Source: Arcanobacterium phocae | GTDB taxonomy: Bacteria > Actinomycetota > Actinomycetes > Actinomycetales > Actinomycetaceae | Direction: 5' to 3' | Assembly (NCBI RefSeq): GCF_900105865.1 | Contig: NZ_LT629804.1 | Coordinates: forward strand, 1,612,001-1,676,000 | Length of the DNA: 64,000 bases | In this document: one piece after another, positions 20,288-27,592 of the stretch | Position numbering within the stretch: the stretch's first letter is position 1 | Layout: each line of letters opens with the position of its first letter | Notes under the pieces: model-generated | What the model was told of the DNA's origin: nothing | What the model saw: the letters and a program-made list of their open reading frames with translations, nothing else | The model's database searches: none | Position numbers and translations under genes: made by a program

Positions 20288-21472
20288 TCAGTGATGGAAG
20301 AATCGAACGCCATTACAGACCATGACGATGTTGTGGTCGTTACATGAGTCAATAACTGCGTCGTCCCGGATTGAGCCACCAGGCTGGACTACATAGGAGA
20401 CGCCACTGCGCACGGCTCGCTTAATGTTGTCGGAGAATGGGAAGAACGCATCGGATGCTAGGCTTACCCCGGATTGCGAGGCTAAAAATTCGCGTTTTTC
20501 GGTCTCCGTTAATGGCTGCGGACGGGTGAGAAAATAATTTTCCCAGATGCCTACAGCGCACACATCTTCTTCATTGTGATTGATATAGCTGTCAATCACG
20601 TTATCTCGCGTAGCTCGCCCAAGGTCTGGCTTAAACTGCAATCCAAGCACTTTTGGATGCTGCCGCAAAAACCATGAGTCGGCTTTATCGCCAGCGAGTC
20701 GCGTGCAGTGAATCCGAGATTGTTGGCCTGCCCCCACTCCAATTGCTTGTCCTTGGTATGCGTAACATACCGAGTTCGATTGAGTGTACTTGAGGGTAAT
20801 TATGCCAATCAATAGGTCAATCTTGTTTGCTGCTGGAAGATCCTTATTCGTTGTGACAACGTTCGCTAGTAACGATTCGTCTACCGTGAAGTTGTTGCGA
20901 TGCTGGGAGAAGGTAATACCAAAAACATCTTTGGTCTCAAGTGTCGCTGGTTCGTAATCTGGATCTATCTCAATCACGGTATAGTTACCGTTGCGTTTGC
21001 TTGACAAAATTTCCAGCGCCTCAGGCTCGTAACCGGGGGCAATCACGCCGTCCGATACTTCGCGTTTGATACAGCGTGCCGTAACTACATCGCACACGTC
21101 ACTCAAGGCTACGAAATCACCGAATGAGCACATCCGGTCAGTACCGCGTGCCCGTACATAAGCACACGCGAGCGGCGATTCATCAAGCCCATCGACGTCA
21201 TCAACAAAGCACACCTTTTTCAGGGTTTCAGATAACGGCTGGCCAACAGCGGCCGACGTCGGAGAAACATGTTTGAACGACGTCGCCGCCGGCAAACCAG
21301 TTGCTGCTTTCAACTCGCGAACAAGTTGCCAGCCGTTGAGAGCATCAAGCAGATTGATATACCCGGCCTTACCGTTGAGCACCCGCAGCGGTAGCTCTTG
21401 TCCATCCTTCATGGCGATGTGTGCCGGCTTTTGATGAGGATTATTTCCGTATTTTAGTTCTAACCGATTCAT
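20288..21472 (-). CDS. purH: stand-alone AICAR transformylase
   Basis: A 394-residue protein carrying only the formyltransferase half of PurH; it moves the formyl group of 10-formyl-THF to AICAR (ZMP) giving FAICAR. The Lys-His pair of the active site lies in SFKHVSPTSAAVG. Other family blocks are CIKREVSDGVIAPGYEPEAL, ITLKYTQSNSVCYAYQGQAI, GAGQQSRIHCTRLAGDKAD and the C-terminal SDAFFPFSDNI and QPGGSIRDDAV. The IMP cyclohydrolase domain normally at the N-terminus is absent and is supplied by the previous gene, with which it overlaps by 4 bases. By memory this form is typical of Lachnospiraceae. Confidence 0.93.
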   Translation of the reverse strand: MNRLELKYGNNPHQKPAHIAMKDGQELPLRVLNGKAGYINLLDALNGWQLVRELKAATGLPAATSFKHVSPTSAAVGQPLSETLKKVCFVDDVDGLDESPLACAYVRARGTDRMCSFGDFVALSDVCDVVTARCIKREVSDGVIAPGYEPEALEILSSKRNGNYTVIEIDPDYEPATLETKDVFGITFSQHRNNFTVDESLLANVVTTNKDLPAANKIDLLIGIITLKYTQSNSVCYAYQGQAIGVGAGQQSRIHCTRLAGDKADSWFLRQHPKVLGLQFKPDLGRATRDNVIDSYINHNEEDVCAVGIWENYFLTRPQPLTETEKREFLASQSGVSLASDAFFPFSDNIKRAVRSGVSYVVQPGGSIRDDAVIDSCNDHNIVMVCNGVRFFHH

Positions 21473-22170
21473 GCGTGGACCTCGTGCTTATTGGTTATCG
21501 ACATCGTGGTAATGGTGTGTGTTTCTAAATCAAGAGTGGCTTCTAGCAACGAGACTTTGAATTCCGGATTGATCGCATCCCAGATCTTTCGCCCCAGCCC
21601 ATCTTCATAGTCAAACTCGACTGGCTCGCCAGAAAAGCTTGGGAGCGGCTGAACGTCGTCGTGATAAGTATGAATACAGTGCCCGATGCCACGCACGTAC
21701 GGATAGTGAAAATCAAAATGTACCGATTGTTGGCCAGTATGATCCGCTGCCTTAATAACGTGCATCGAATACTCATCTGGTTGTGTAACGAGGGAAATAC
21801 GCGGAGTAAAATTCGGAGCATCCGGTTCGCATTCGCGTTCGCTAAGAGACTCCGCCGGTAATAGTCCGTCAATTAAACCATTGTAAATCGTCGCGGTTTG
21901 GTCACCATTAGTGAAAATATGTGTGGTTCCGGAATAGCGATAAATAGGATAAATAATCAGACTAGGGTCTGCCATCTGTGACTCATCGTAAGCCTGGGTA
22001 CGCACTACATCGCCGTCGTCAACAAATACCCGGTTCTGGCTATTCATGCTCCTGCCCATGATGAAATAAACGATCGTCGCAGTCTTCCCGTCTGGCGAAG
22101 TAGCAAGAACAAGAGTACGCCCCGGATATGTTTTGCTTCCCAGGTAAGAAACAATAGATCTAGTTGTCAT
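21469..22170 (-). CDS. purO: stand-alone IMP cyclohydrolase (PurO-like)
   Basis: A 233-residue enzyme of the IMP_cyclohyd family, first known from archaeal PurO, which closes the ring of FAICAR to give IMP. The N-terminus SIVSYLGSKTYPGRTLVLA and the IVYFIMGRSMNSQNRVFV block are characteristic. I start it at the ATG at 22170, one base after the purN stop and with AGGT upstream; a longer in-frame ORF would run 63 bases into purN. Its overlap with the AICAR transformylase gene couples the last two steps of the pathway. Confidence 0.9.
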   Translation of the reverse strand: MTTRSIVSYLGSKTYPGRTLVLATSPDGKTATIVYFIMGRSMNSQNRVFVDDGDVVRTQAYDESQMADPSLIIYPIYRYSGTTHIFTNGDQTATIYNGLIDGLLPAESLSERECEPDAPNFTPRISLVTQPDEYSMHVIKAADHTGQQSVHFDFHYPYVRGIGHCIHTYHDDVQPLPSFSGEPVEFDYEDGLGRKIWDAINPEFKVSLLEATLDLETHTITTMSITNKHEVHA

Positions 22171-22171
22171 A

Positions 22172-22783
22172 TCAGTTACCTGCAATTTCTTTGGATAGTT
22201 GTTCGATGACACGTGGATATATGATGTGCTCAACTTCTGTCAGGACCCGCTTTTGCACGTCTTGTGGAGTATCAGTTTCGTAAACCGGAACTGTTTCTTG
22301 CGCCAAAATCTGACCGCCGTCGCAAACCTCGGTTACGTAATGGACGGTTGCACCAGAAACTTTCACCCCGGCTGCTACCACGGCTTCGTGGACTTTCAGA
22401 CCATAGAATCCTGGTCCGGAAAACGCCGGGATAAGTGAGGGATGAACGTTGACAATCCGATTCGGATATCGTTCGACGAACTGTTTGCTCAAAATGTTCA
22501 TGTATCCGGCAAGCACAATCAGATCGATCTGGTATTGATCAATTATTTGGCTCAACGCATCGTCGAACTCTGCTTGGGTTGCGAATTCTTGACGCCGTAC
22601 CACGTCTACCGGCACACCAGCGTCACGAGCGCGAGTTATCCCGTACGCCTGAGAACTGCTACTGATAACAAGTTCAACTGTGCCATGGGCTAGAGCGCCG
22701 GTTGCTGCTGCATCAAGAATTGCTTGGAGGTTACTGCCGTTACCAGAGATAAGAACTGCTATGCGCGCTTTGTTACGAGTCAT
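22172..22783 (-). CDS. purN: phosphoribosylglycinamide formyltransferase
   Basis: A 203-residue folate-dependent enzyme that formylates GAR with 10-formyl-THF, giving FGAR. The phosphate-binding start ISGNGSNLQAIL and the active-site segment VNVHPSLIPAFSGPGFYG, with the catalytic Asn and His, are intact. Its start follows GGAG and overlaps the end of purM by 11 bases. It is one of two consumers of 10-formyl-THF in this operon. Confidence 0.96.
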   Translation of the reverse strand: MTRNKARIAVLISGNGSNLQAILDAAATGALAHGTVELVISSSSQAYGITRARDAGVPVDVVRRQEFATQAEFDDALSQIIDQYQIDLIVLAGYMNILSKQFVERYPNRIVNVHPSLIPAFSGPGFYGLKVHEAVVAAGVKVSGATVHYVTEVCDGGQILAQETVPVYETDTPQDVQKRVLTEVEHIIYPRVIEQLSKEIAGN

Positions 22784-23834
22784 AGCCAGCTCCGTCTATT
22801 TCTACCAGCGTGTTGGACCGAACTACCTTCCCCAAAACATAGGCACGTTCGCCATGTTCACCAAGGATTTCTAAAGTTTCTTGGACGTTGTGTGGATCGA
22901 CGACGCACGTCATCCCAACCCCCATATTGAAGGTGTTGAACATATCGTGGTTATTGATCTTCCCAATACGCTGAATCAGAGAGAAGATCGGAAGTATTCC
23001 GACGTCGTTATAGTTGATAGCAACGCCCAAACCGTTCGGTAGACTCCGCGGAATATTCTCATAAAACCCGCCACCAGTGATATGAGCTAATGACTTTACA
23101 AGTTTTTTCTCAAGTAGCTCAGTAACTGGTTTGACATAGATTTTCGTGGGAGTCAATAACACTTCGCCCAGGCTTTGCCCTAATAGTTCATCGTAGGTTT
23201 CCTGTAGTGCCTGCGCATTATCGATCTGAAACACTTTGCGGATGAGCGAAAAACCGTTGGAGTGCACACCGGAACTCGCGATCGCGATAACAACATCGTT
23301 TTCTTGCACGCTGGACTTATCAAGAATCTCTTCCTGGTCAACGATCCCGTTGCAGAAACCCGCAAGATCGTATTCGTCTACTGGATAGAATCCTGGCATC
23401 TCCGCAGTTTCACCGCCTACCAGCGGGATATCCGCTTGAATGCACCCATCGGCGATTCCGGCAACAATCTTTTCAATCTTGGCTGGTTCGTTCTTTCCGC
23501 AGGCAATGTAATCGAGGAAGTTAATTGGGCGCCCTCCAACACACAGTACGTCGTTGACGCACATTGCTACGCAGTCGATGCCAACTGTGTCATGTTTATC
23601 CAGTAAGAAAGCGAGCTTAAGTTTGGTTCCAACTCCATCAGTGGCGGAAACGAGAACTGGGTTTTCCATATCGAAGCCGCCCAGTGGCAGTAAGCCGCCA
23701 AAGCCCATATGGTCGAAGTTTCCTTGGCCCTTCATCGTCTGTCTTATATGTTTGTGGATTCTTTCTACAACCTCGTATCCGGCTTCAATATCGACTCCGG
23801 CATCTTTATATCGTTCTGATTGTGAATCGCGCAT
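22773..23834 (-). CDS. purM: AIR synthase (FGAM cyclo-ligase)
   Basis: A 353-residue AIRS-family enzyme that uses ATP to close the imidazole ring of FGAM, giving AIR. Family segments are YKDAGVDIEAGYEVVERI at the N-terminus, GGFDMENPVLVSATDGVGTK and VGGETAEMPGFYPVDEYDLA, and the GGGFYENIPR region near residue 250. It lies 2 bases after purF and overlaps purN by 11 bases, so it is in the middle of a tightly packed operon. Confidence 0.96.
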   Translation of the reverse strand: MRDSQSERYKDAGVDIEAGYEVVERIHKHIRQTMKGQGNFDHMGFGGLLPLGGFDMENPVLVSATDGVGTKLKLAFLLDKHDTVGIDCVAMCVNDVLCVGGRPINFLDYIACGKNEPAKIEKIVAGIADGCIQADIPLVGGETAEMPGFYPVDEYDLAGFCNGIVDQEEILDKSSVQENDVVIAIASSGVHSNGFSLIRKVFQIDNAQALQETYDELLGQSLGEVLLTPTKIYVKPVTELLEKKLVKSLAHITGGGFYENIPRSLPNGLGVAINYNDVGILPIFSLIQRIGKINNHDMFNTFNMGVGMTCVVDPHNVQETLEILGEHGERAYVLGKVVRSNTLVEIDGAGYDS

Positions 23835-23836
23835 GG

Positions 23837-25261
23837 TTATTCTTTTCCGCTCCAGCAGTATGTACAGAGTTTGTCTGGGTGTAAGCCGATAGCTTTGATG
23901 ATTCCGTCTAGGGTTTGAAACTCGATTGTGTCAAAGTTAAAGCGCTTCGCTAACTCAGCACGCAATCGCTTCCCACGTTCGGAAGTCGGATCAGCGTATT
24001 CGTCAATATGTTCTAACCCTTCGGGTCCTTCAAGCTGGTTGATGATCCGACGCGTAATGAGGTCGTTTTCGCTAGTACTAACCGAGAAGTTCAGATATTT
24101 ACACGTGTGCATCATGGGTGGGCACGCACTTCGCATGTGTACTTCTTTGGCACCGTTTCCTTTGAGAAATTCCACTGTCTCCCGTAGCTGGGTGCCCCGG
24201 ACGATTGAATCATCGACAAACAAAATATTCTTGCCATTGATGAGTTCCTTGATCGGTACCTGCTTCATTTTTGCTATCTCGTTACGCGAACCTTGCAGGT
24301 GCGGCAGAAAACTACGAGACCACGTAGGAGTGTATTTGATATAGCAACGGGCAAATCTTACGTTTGATTTATACGAATAGCCCATTGCGTGCGGGGTACC
24401 TGAATCTGGCACCCCGCACACATAATCGAGACGATCAAACAGATGCGGATCAGATTCGTTATCTGCAAGGATTTCTCCATTACGGTTCCGCATCATTTCG
24501 ACATTGATGTTTTCGTATGTCGATGTTGGGTAACCGTAATAGTTCCACAAGAACGAACAAATCTTCATCTCGTTTTGAGACGGTATGAGTTGCTCAACAC
24601 CGTGTGGAAGAATCTTGACAACCTCATTTGGTCCTAGCTCACTCACATAGTGATAACCGAGTTTTTCAAATGAGAATGACTCGAAACTAACAGCGTAACC
24701 GTCGTCGTCCTTGCCAATAATCATTGGCAAACGCCCTAGTCTGTCACGACCGACGATCAAGGAACCGTCGTCTAACAATACGACTAGATTGCATGACCCT
24801 TGTACTCGACTCTGGACATAGTTGATGCCTTCGTGGAACGTATCTTTCGTATTGATAAGTGCAGAGACCACCTCGGTAGGGTTGATCCGACCGCCACTCA
24901 AGGCGTTAAACATCGGACCTTTTTCAGCCAAAAGTTCAGCACTCAACTCGTCAATATTCGTGATTGCCCCAACAACACACAAAGCATATGTACCAAGATG
25001 GGAAGACATAATGAGCGGCGACGGAGCATCATCAGCAATACAGCCAATTCCTGCCTGTCCTCGCACGTGTTCCAAGAATTGTGCAAATCGCGACCGAAAC
25101 GAATCTTTTTGAATATTATGAATCTCGCGCTGGAATCCGTCGTGGGTATTCCACAACACCATTCCGGCACGATAATTACCCAAATGACTGTGGTAATCGG
25201 TGCCGAAGAAAATATCTTCTTGCACATCTCGTATCGACGTCGAAGCAAACAGACCGCCCAT
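23837..25261 (-). CDS. purF: PurF-like amidophosphoribosyltransferase without glutaminase residues
   Basis: A 474-residue protein with the PurF fold, expected to make phosphoribosylamine from PRPP. The C-terminal PRTase domain is intact: YVCGVPDSGTPHAMGY and the PRPP loop ILFVDDSIVRGTQL. Cys residues in SACPPMMHTC and LCTYCWSGK could hold a [4Fe-4S] cluster as in Bacillus PurF. The N-terminal glutaminase domain is recognisable but starts MGGLFAS, with Gly where the nucleophile Cys should be; the usual GHxRY Arg, HNG and SDSE residues are also replaced (GIGCI, VGAITN, GGRINPTE). It may use free ammonia or a partner. Similar Gly-start proteins occur, by memory, in Bacteroidetes and Clostridia. 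Confidence 0.88.
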   Translation of the reverse strand: MGGLFASTSIRDVQEDIFFGTDYHSHLGNYRAGMVLWNTHDGFQREIHNIQKDSFRSRFAQFLEHVRGQAGIGCIADDAPSPLIMSSHLGTYALCVVGAITNIDELSAELLAEKGPMFNALSGGRINPTEVVSALINTKDTFHEGINYVQSRVQGSCNLVVLLDDGSLIVGRDRLGRLPMIIGKDDDGYAVSFESFSFEKLGYHYVSELGPNEVVKILPHGVEQLIPSQNEMKICSFLWNYYGYPTSTYENINVEMMRNRNGEILADNESDPHLFDRLDYVCGVPDSGTPHAMGYSYKSNVRFARCYIKYTPTWSRSFLPHLQGSRNEIAKMKQVPIKELINGKNILFVDDSIVRGTQLRETVEFLKGNGAKEVHMRSACPPMMHTCKYLNFSVSTSENDLITRRIINQLEGPEGLEHIDEYADPTSERGKRLRAELAKRFNFDTIEFQTLDGIIKAIGLHPDKLCTYCWSGKE

Positions 25262-25265
25262 GAGC

Positions 25266-25964
25266 TTAGCCTTCGATACCTGCGAAGAACAGCTTATTCA
25301 ACTCAAGCGGTACGATATATTCGCCATTTTTGTATACGCGCATATTCCCGGAAGCAATCTCATCAATAAGAATGACTTCACCGTTCGCATCGTAACCGAA
25401 TTCGAACTTGATATCGTACAAGTCCAAGCCACGATCAGCCATTTCATCAGCGACGACGCGGGTAATATCCTGGGTCATTTGCTTGACTGCATCGTATTGT
25501 TCGGCACTCATAACTTCTAATGCAACAAGGGCGTCCTTTGTTACCAAAGGATCGCCCTTCTCATCGTTCTTAAAAGTCATTTCAACGTAGGCTGGAAGGT
25601 CAGCACCAAGTTCAACGTATTCGGAATATCGGCGATAGAAACTGCCTACGGCCTTGTATCGGCAAATTACTTCTAGGCCTTTGCCGAAAGGAGTGGCAGG
25701 AATAACTTCCATTGTTGTCTCGTCAAAATTGCTGGAAACAAAATGCGTCTTAATCCCTTTTTCATGCAAAATCTCGAAAAACAAGGTTGTCATTTTTAAA
25801 TTGATCGCGCCGACGCCCGCGATAGATAGACCAACCGCGTTTTCGCCCGGATCAAATACACCGTCTTTGCCAGTAACGTCATCTTTGAATTTCAGTTCAT
25901 AATGACCGTTTTCTAGCTCATAAACGTTCTTTGTCTTGCCAGAGTAGACCAGTTTATTTGTCAT
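25266..25964 (-). CDS. purC: SAICAR synthetase
   Basis: A 232-residue enzyme that joins aspartate to CAIR with ATP. The N-terminus [14 protein letters not shown] with the Gly-rich nucleotide segment, [12 protein letters not shown] in the middle, and [18 protein letters not shown] near the end are family motifs. The ASGNMRVY ending differs from the SPDxxRFW form in most actinobacteria and looks like the clostridial type. It lies between purE (15-base gap) and purF (4-base gap). Confidence 0.94.
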   Translation of the reverse strand: MTNKLVYSGKTKNVYELENGHYELKFKDDVTGKDGVFDPGENAVGLSIAGVGAINLKMTTLFFEILHEKGIKTHFVSSNFDETTMEVIPATPFGKGLEVICRYKAVGSFYRRYSEYVELGADLPAYVEMTFKNDEKGDPLVTKDALVALEVMSAEQYDAVKQMTQDITRVVADEMADRGLDLYDIKFEFGYDANGEVILIDEIASGNMRVYKNGEYIVPLELNKLFFAGIEG

Positions 25965-25979
25965 CTGTTTTCCTTAGTT

Positions 25980-26486
25980 TTAGTTGTGTTGAGTGACTGA
26001 ATAGGTATGCGATATCGCAGAGTTTTTTTCGAGAACTTTCTGACTATCTTCCGCGCGTTGAGTACGCAGATGCTGGGTAAGAGTGTCATTTTCGACAGCT
26101 AAAATCTGGCATGCCAGAATCGCTGCATTCTTCGCACCGTTAATTGCAACAGTCGCAACCGGAATACCGGGAGGCATCTGGACGGTGGAAAGCAATGCGT
26201 CCATGCCGTCAAGATTTGTTGATACACACGGGATACCAATAACTGGTAAGACCGTGTTTGCTGCGAGAACACCAGCAAGATGCGCAGCCATGCCAGCTGC
26301 TGCGATAATGACCCCATAGCCGTTATCTTTGGCTGTTTGAGCAAATTCAATAGCCTCTTGAGGAGTACGATGAGCAGATAAAACGTTGACTGTGAAATCA
26401 ACTGGGGTTTGTTTGAGATAAAGTATTGCTTTTTCGATGATCGGTAGATCACTGTCACTTCCCATGACCAGAGCAATTTTTCTCAC
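25980..26486 (-). CDS. purE: N5-carboxyaminoimidazole ribonucleotide mutase
   Basis: A 168-residue cytoplasmic enzyme that moves the carboxylate of N5-CAIR to give CAIR. The [12 protein letters not shown] motif binds the phosphate, and [14 protein letters not shown] and [14 protein letters not shown] are conserved. I start it at the GTG at 26486, which follows GGAGG by 4 bases and leaves [13 protein letters not shown] as the usual N-terminus; upstream ATG choices would place the riboswitch terminator inside the gene. It is the first gene of the purine operon. No purK is next to it, which leaves open whether it needs N5-CAIR or uses CO2 directly. Confidence 0.95.
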   Translation of the reverse strand: MRKIALVMGSDSDLPIIEKAILYLKQTPVDFTVNVLSAHRTPQEAIEFAQTAKDNGYGVIIAAAGMAAHLAGVLAANTVLPVIGIPCVSTNLDGMDALLSTVQMPPGIPVATVAINGAKNAAILACQILAVENDTLTQHLRTQRAEDSQKVLEKNSAISHTYSVTQHN

Positions 26487-26500
26487 GAGCCCTCCAGATA

Positions 26501-26535
26501 TTAAAAATGGGCACATTCCTACAAAGAATGCACCC
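26501..26535 (-). terminator. intrinsic terminator of the purE leader
   Basis: On the minus strand a 10-base-pair stem (GGGTGCATTC with GAATGTGCCC, two G-U pairs) has a 7-base loop and is followed by A and five U. It ends just before the purE ribosome binding site at 26491-26495. Its 5' arm begins with the last GGGU of the conserved riboswitch element, so ligand-bound aptamer and terminator cannot both form. Confidence 0.88.
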
Positions 26536-26601
26536 AGACGGACGATCACGATCCCTTGGCTCCATGTTGTTAATTCAACTTAAAACCGCCAGTTACCAAG
26601 G
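26532..26601 (-). promoter_or_regulatory. ZTP (pfl) riboswitch aptamer
   Basis: Read on the minus strand, CCUUGG (26601-26596) pairs with CCAAGG to form P1. Inside P1 are the conserved UAACUGGCGG, a small hairpin GUUG-AAUUAA-CAAC, and AUGGAGC. Downstream is the second conserved block CCGUCUGGGU (26541-26532); its CCGUC can pair with GGCGG as the class's pseudoknot. These match the pfl/ZTP consensus (UGRCUGGCG and CCGCCUGGGY) that I recall, with a few substitutions. ZTP/ZMP rises when 10-formyl-THF is low. Binding would free the GGGU from the terminator and let the purine operon be read. Confidence 0.87.
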
Positions 26602-26664
26602 TGGTTTCACCTTAACAACGGAACCACGTGAAAGTCCAGCAAAAAACACCGGTTTCTCAAATAA

Positions 26665-26692
26665 TGAAACATAAAGTCTTATAAATGTTTCA
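26665..26692. promoter_or_regulatory. inverted repeat upstream of the purE leader
   Basis: TGAAACAT (26665-26672) and ATGTTTCA (26685-26692) are perfect 8-base arms around a 12-base A/T-rich spacer. They lie 64-91 bases upstream of the aptamer in the region where the operon promoter should be, and 18 bases or more past the end of the SDR gene. It could be an operator, or a weak terminator hairpin; I could not assign a -35/-10 pair with confidence. Confidence 0.4.
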
Positions 26693-26710
26693 CATATTGA
26701 CACGTTGCCC

Positions 26711-27526
26711 TTAGTTTTGACTAAGACTCTTATTGAGAAAATAGTCAAAAATAGTAGTTGGCAATATCGACCGAAGCAATAAAATGGGGCCAGCTCCGCT
26801 CACTGGATATCGTTTTTTCGGTCGGGCACTATCCACGGCAGCAACAATTGCGTTTGCAGTGCGATCTGGCCCATCGGCATGCTCGTAACTTTTCACGAAT
26901 GCGGATTTAAAACCCTCCACCTGGGCGCGGTAGGCATCGCCATGTTTAACACGGTCAACGACTTCCATAGCACGATCTAAAAACTCGGTTTGCACCGGAC
27001 CAGGCTCAATAATAGATACATTGATACCAAAGCGTTTCACTTCGTTCCGCAAAGAATCGCTCAACGCTTCCACGGCGTGCTTCGACGCTGAATACCAGCC
27101 ACCCATCGGCAACGCCACCTTGCCAACCACCGAGGCAACATTGACAATGCGACCTTCACCTGCATCGCGCATGTACGGTAGAACAGCTTTTGTCACTCTC
27201 ATAAGTCCGAACACATTTACCTGGAACTGCCGTTGAGCTTCATCCAAGCTCACGTTTTCCAACATACCGAAGCCGCCATACCCGGCATTATTAACTAAGC
27301 CATAGATACTGCCGTGGGCTTCAGTGATTGTGCGAACACCTTGTTCGACGTCGTCATCACTAGTAACGTCCATACGCAACAGATGCGCGCCCTGCTTTGC
27401 CAAGCTACCCATCCGTTCTACGCGACGCGCAGCTGCATACACCACATATCCACGACTCAACAATTTCTCTACTGCCAGCTTGCCAAATCCGGAGCTAGCC
27501 CCAGTTACCAGAACAACCTTTGCCAT
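26711..27526 (-). CDS. short-chain dehydrogenase/reductase
   Basis: A 271-residue classical SDR, substrate unknown. The NAD(P)-binding TGASSGFGK, the NNAGYGGFG motif, the catalytic Ser in VNVASVVG and the YSASKHAVE Tyr-x-x-x-Lys are all present. The basic residues after the first strand (AARRVERM) suggest NADPH. The C-terminal region has a hydrophobic segment (GPILLLRSILPTTIFDYFL) that may contact the membrane. I start it at the ATG at 27526; a GTG one codon earlier is possible and neither has a clear binding site. It is not part of the purine operon, which starts after its 3' end. Confidence 0.85.
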   Translation of the reverse strand: MAKVVLVTGASSGFGKLAVEKLLSRGYVVYAAARRVERMGSLAKQGAHLLRMDVTSDDDVEQGVRTITEAHGSIYGLVNNAGYGGFGMLENVSLDEAQRQFQVNVFGLMRVTKAVLPYMRDAGEGRIVNVASVVGKVALPMGGWYSASKHAVEALSDSLRNEVKRFGINVSIIEPGPVQTEFLDRAMEVVDRVKHGDAYRAQVEGFKSAFVKSYEHADGPDRTANAIVAAVDSARPKKRYPVSGAGPILLLRSILPTTIFDYFLNKSLSQN

Positions 27527-27592
27527 CACTTAGCCATCTTTTCTATCGGTTTTCAGATAGTCTACCGACATGGCTTCAGCTTCGTACCACAG

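Noticed and set aside
26487..26549. Longer N-terminus of PurE
   Set aside because: It would place the riboswitch terminator in the coding region, and the family N-terminus begins at the GTG at 26486 after GGAGG.
26665..26692. Terminator of the SDR gene
   Set aside because: It lies upstream of the purE leader and at the 3' side of purE transcription, not downstream of the SDR stop codon at 26711 by a normal G/C-rich stem; the arms are A/T-rich. I list it as an operator candidate only.
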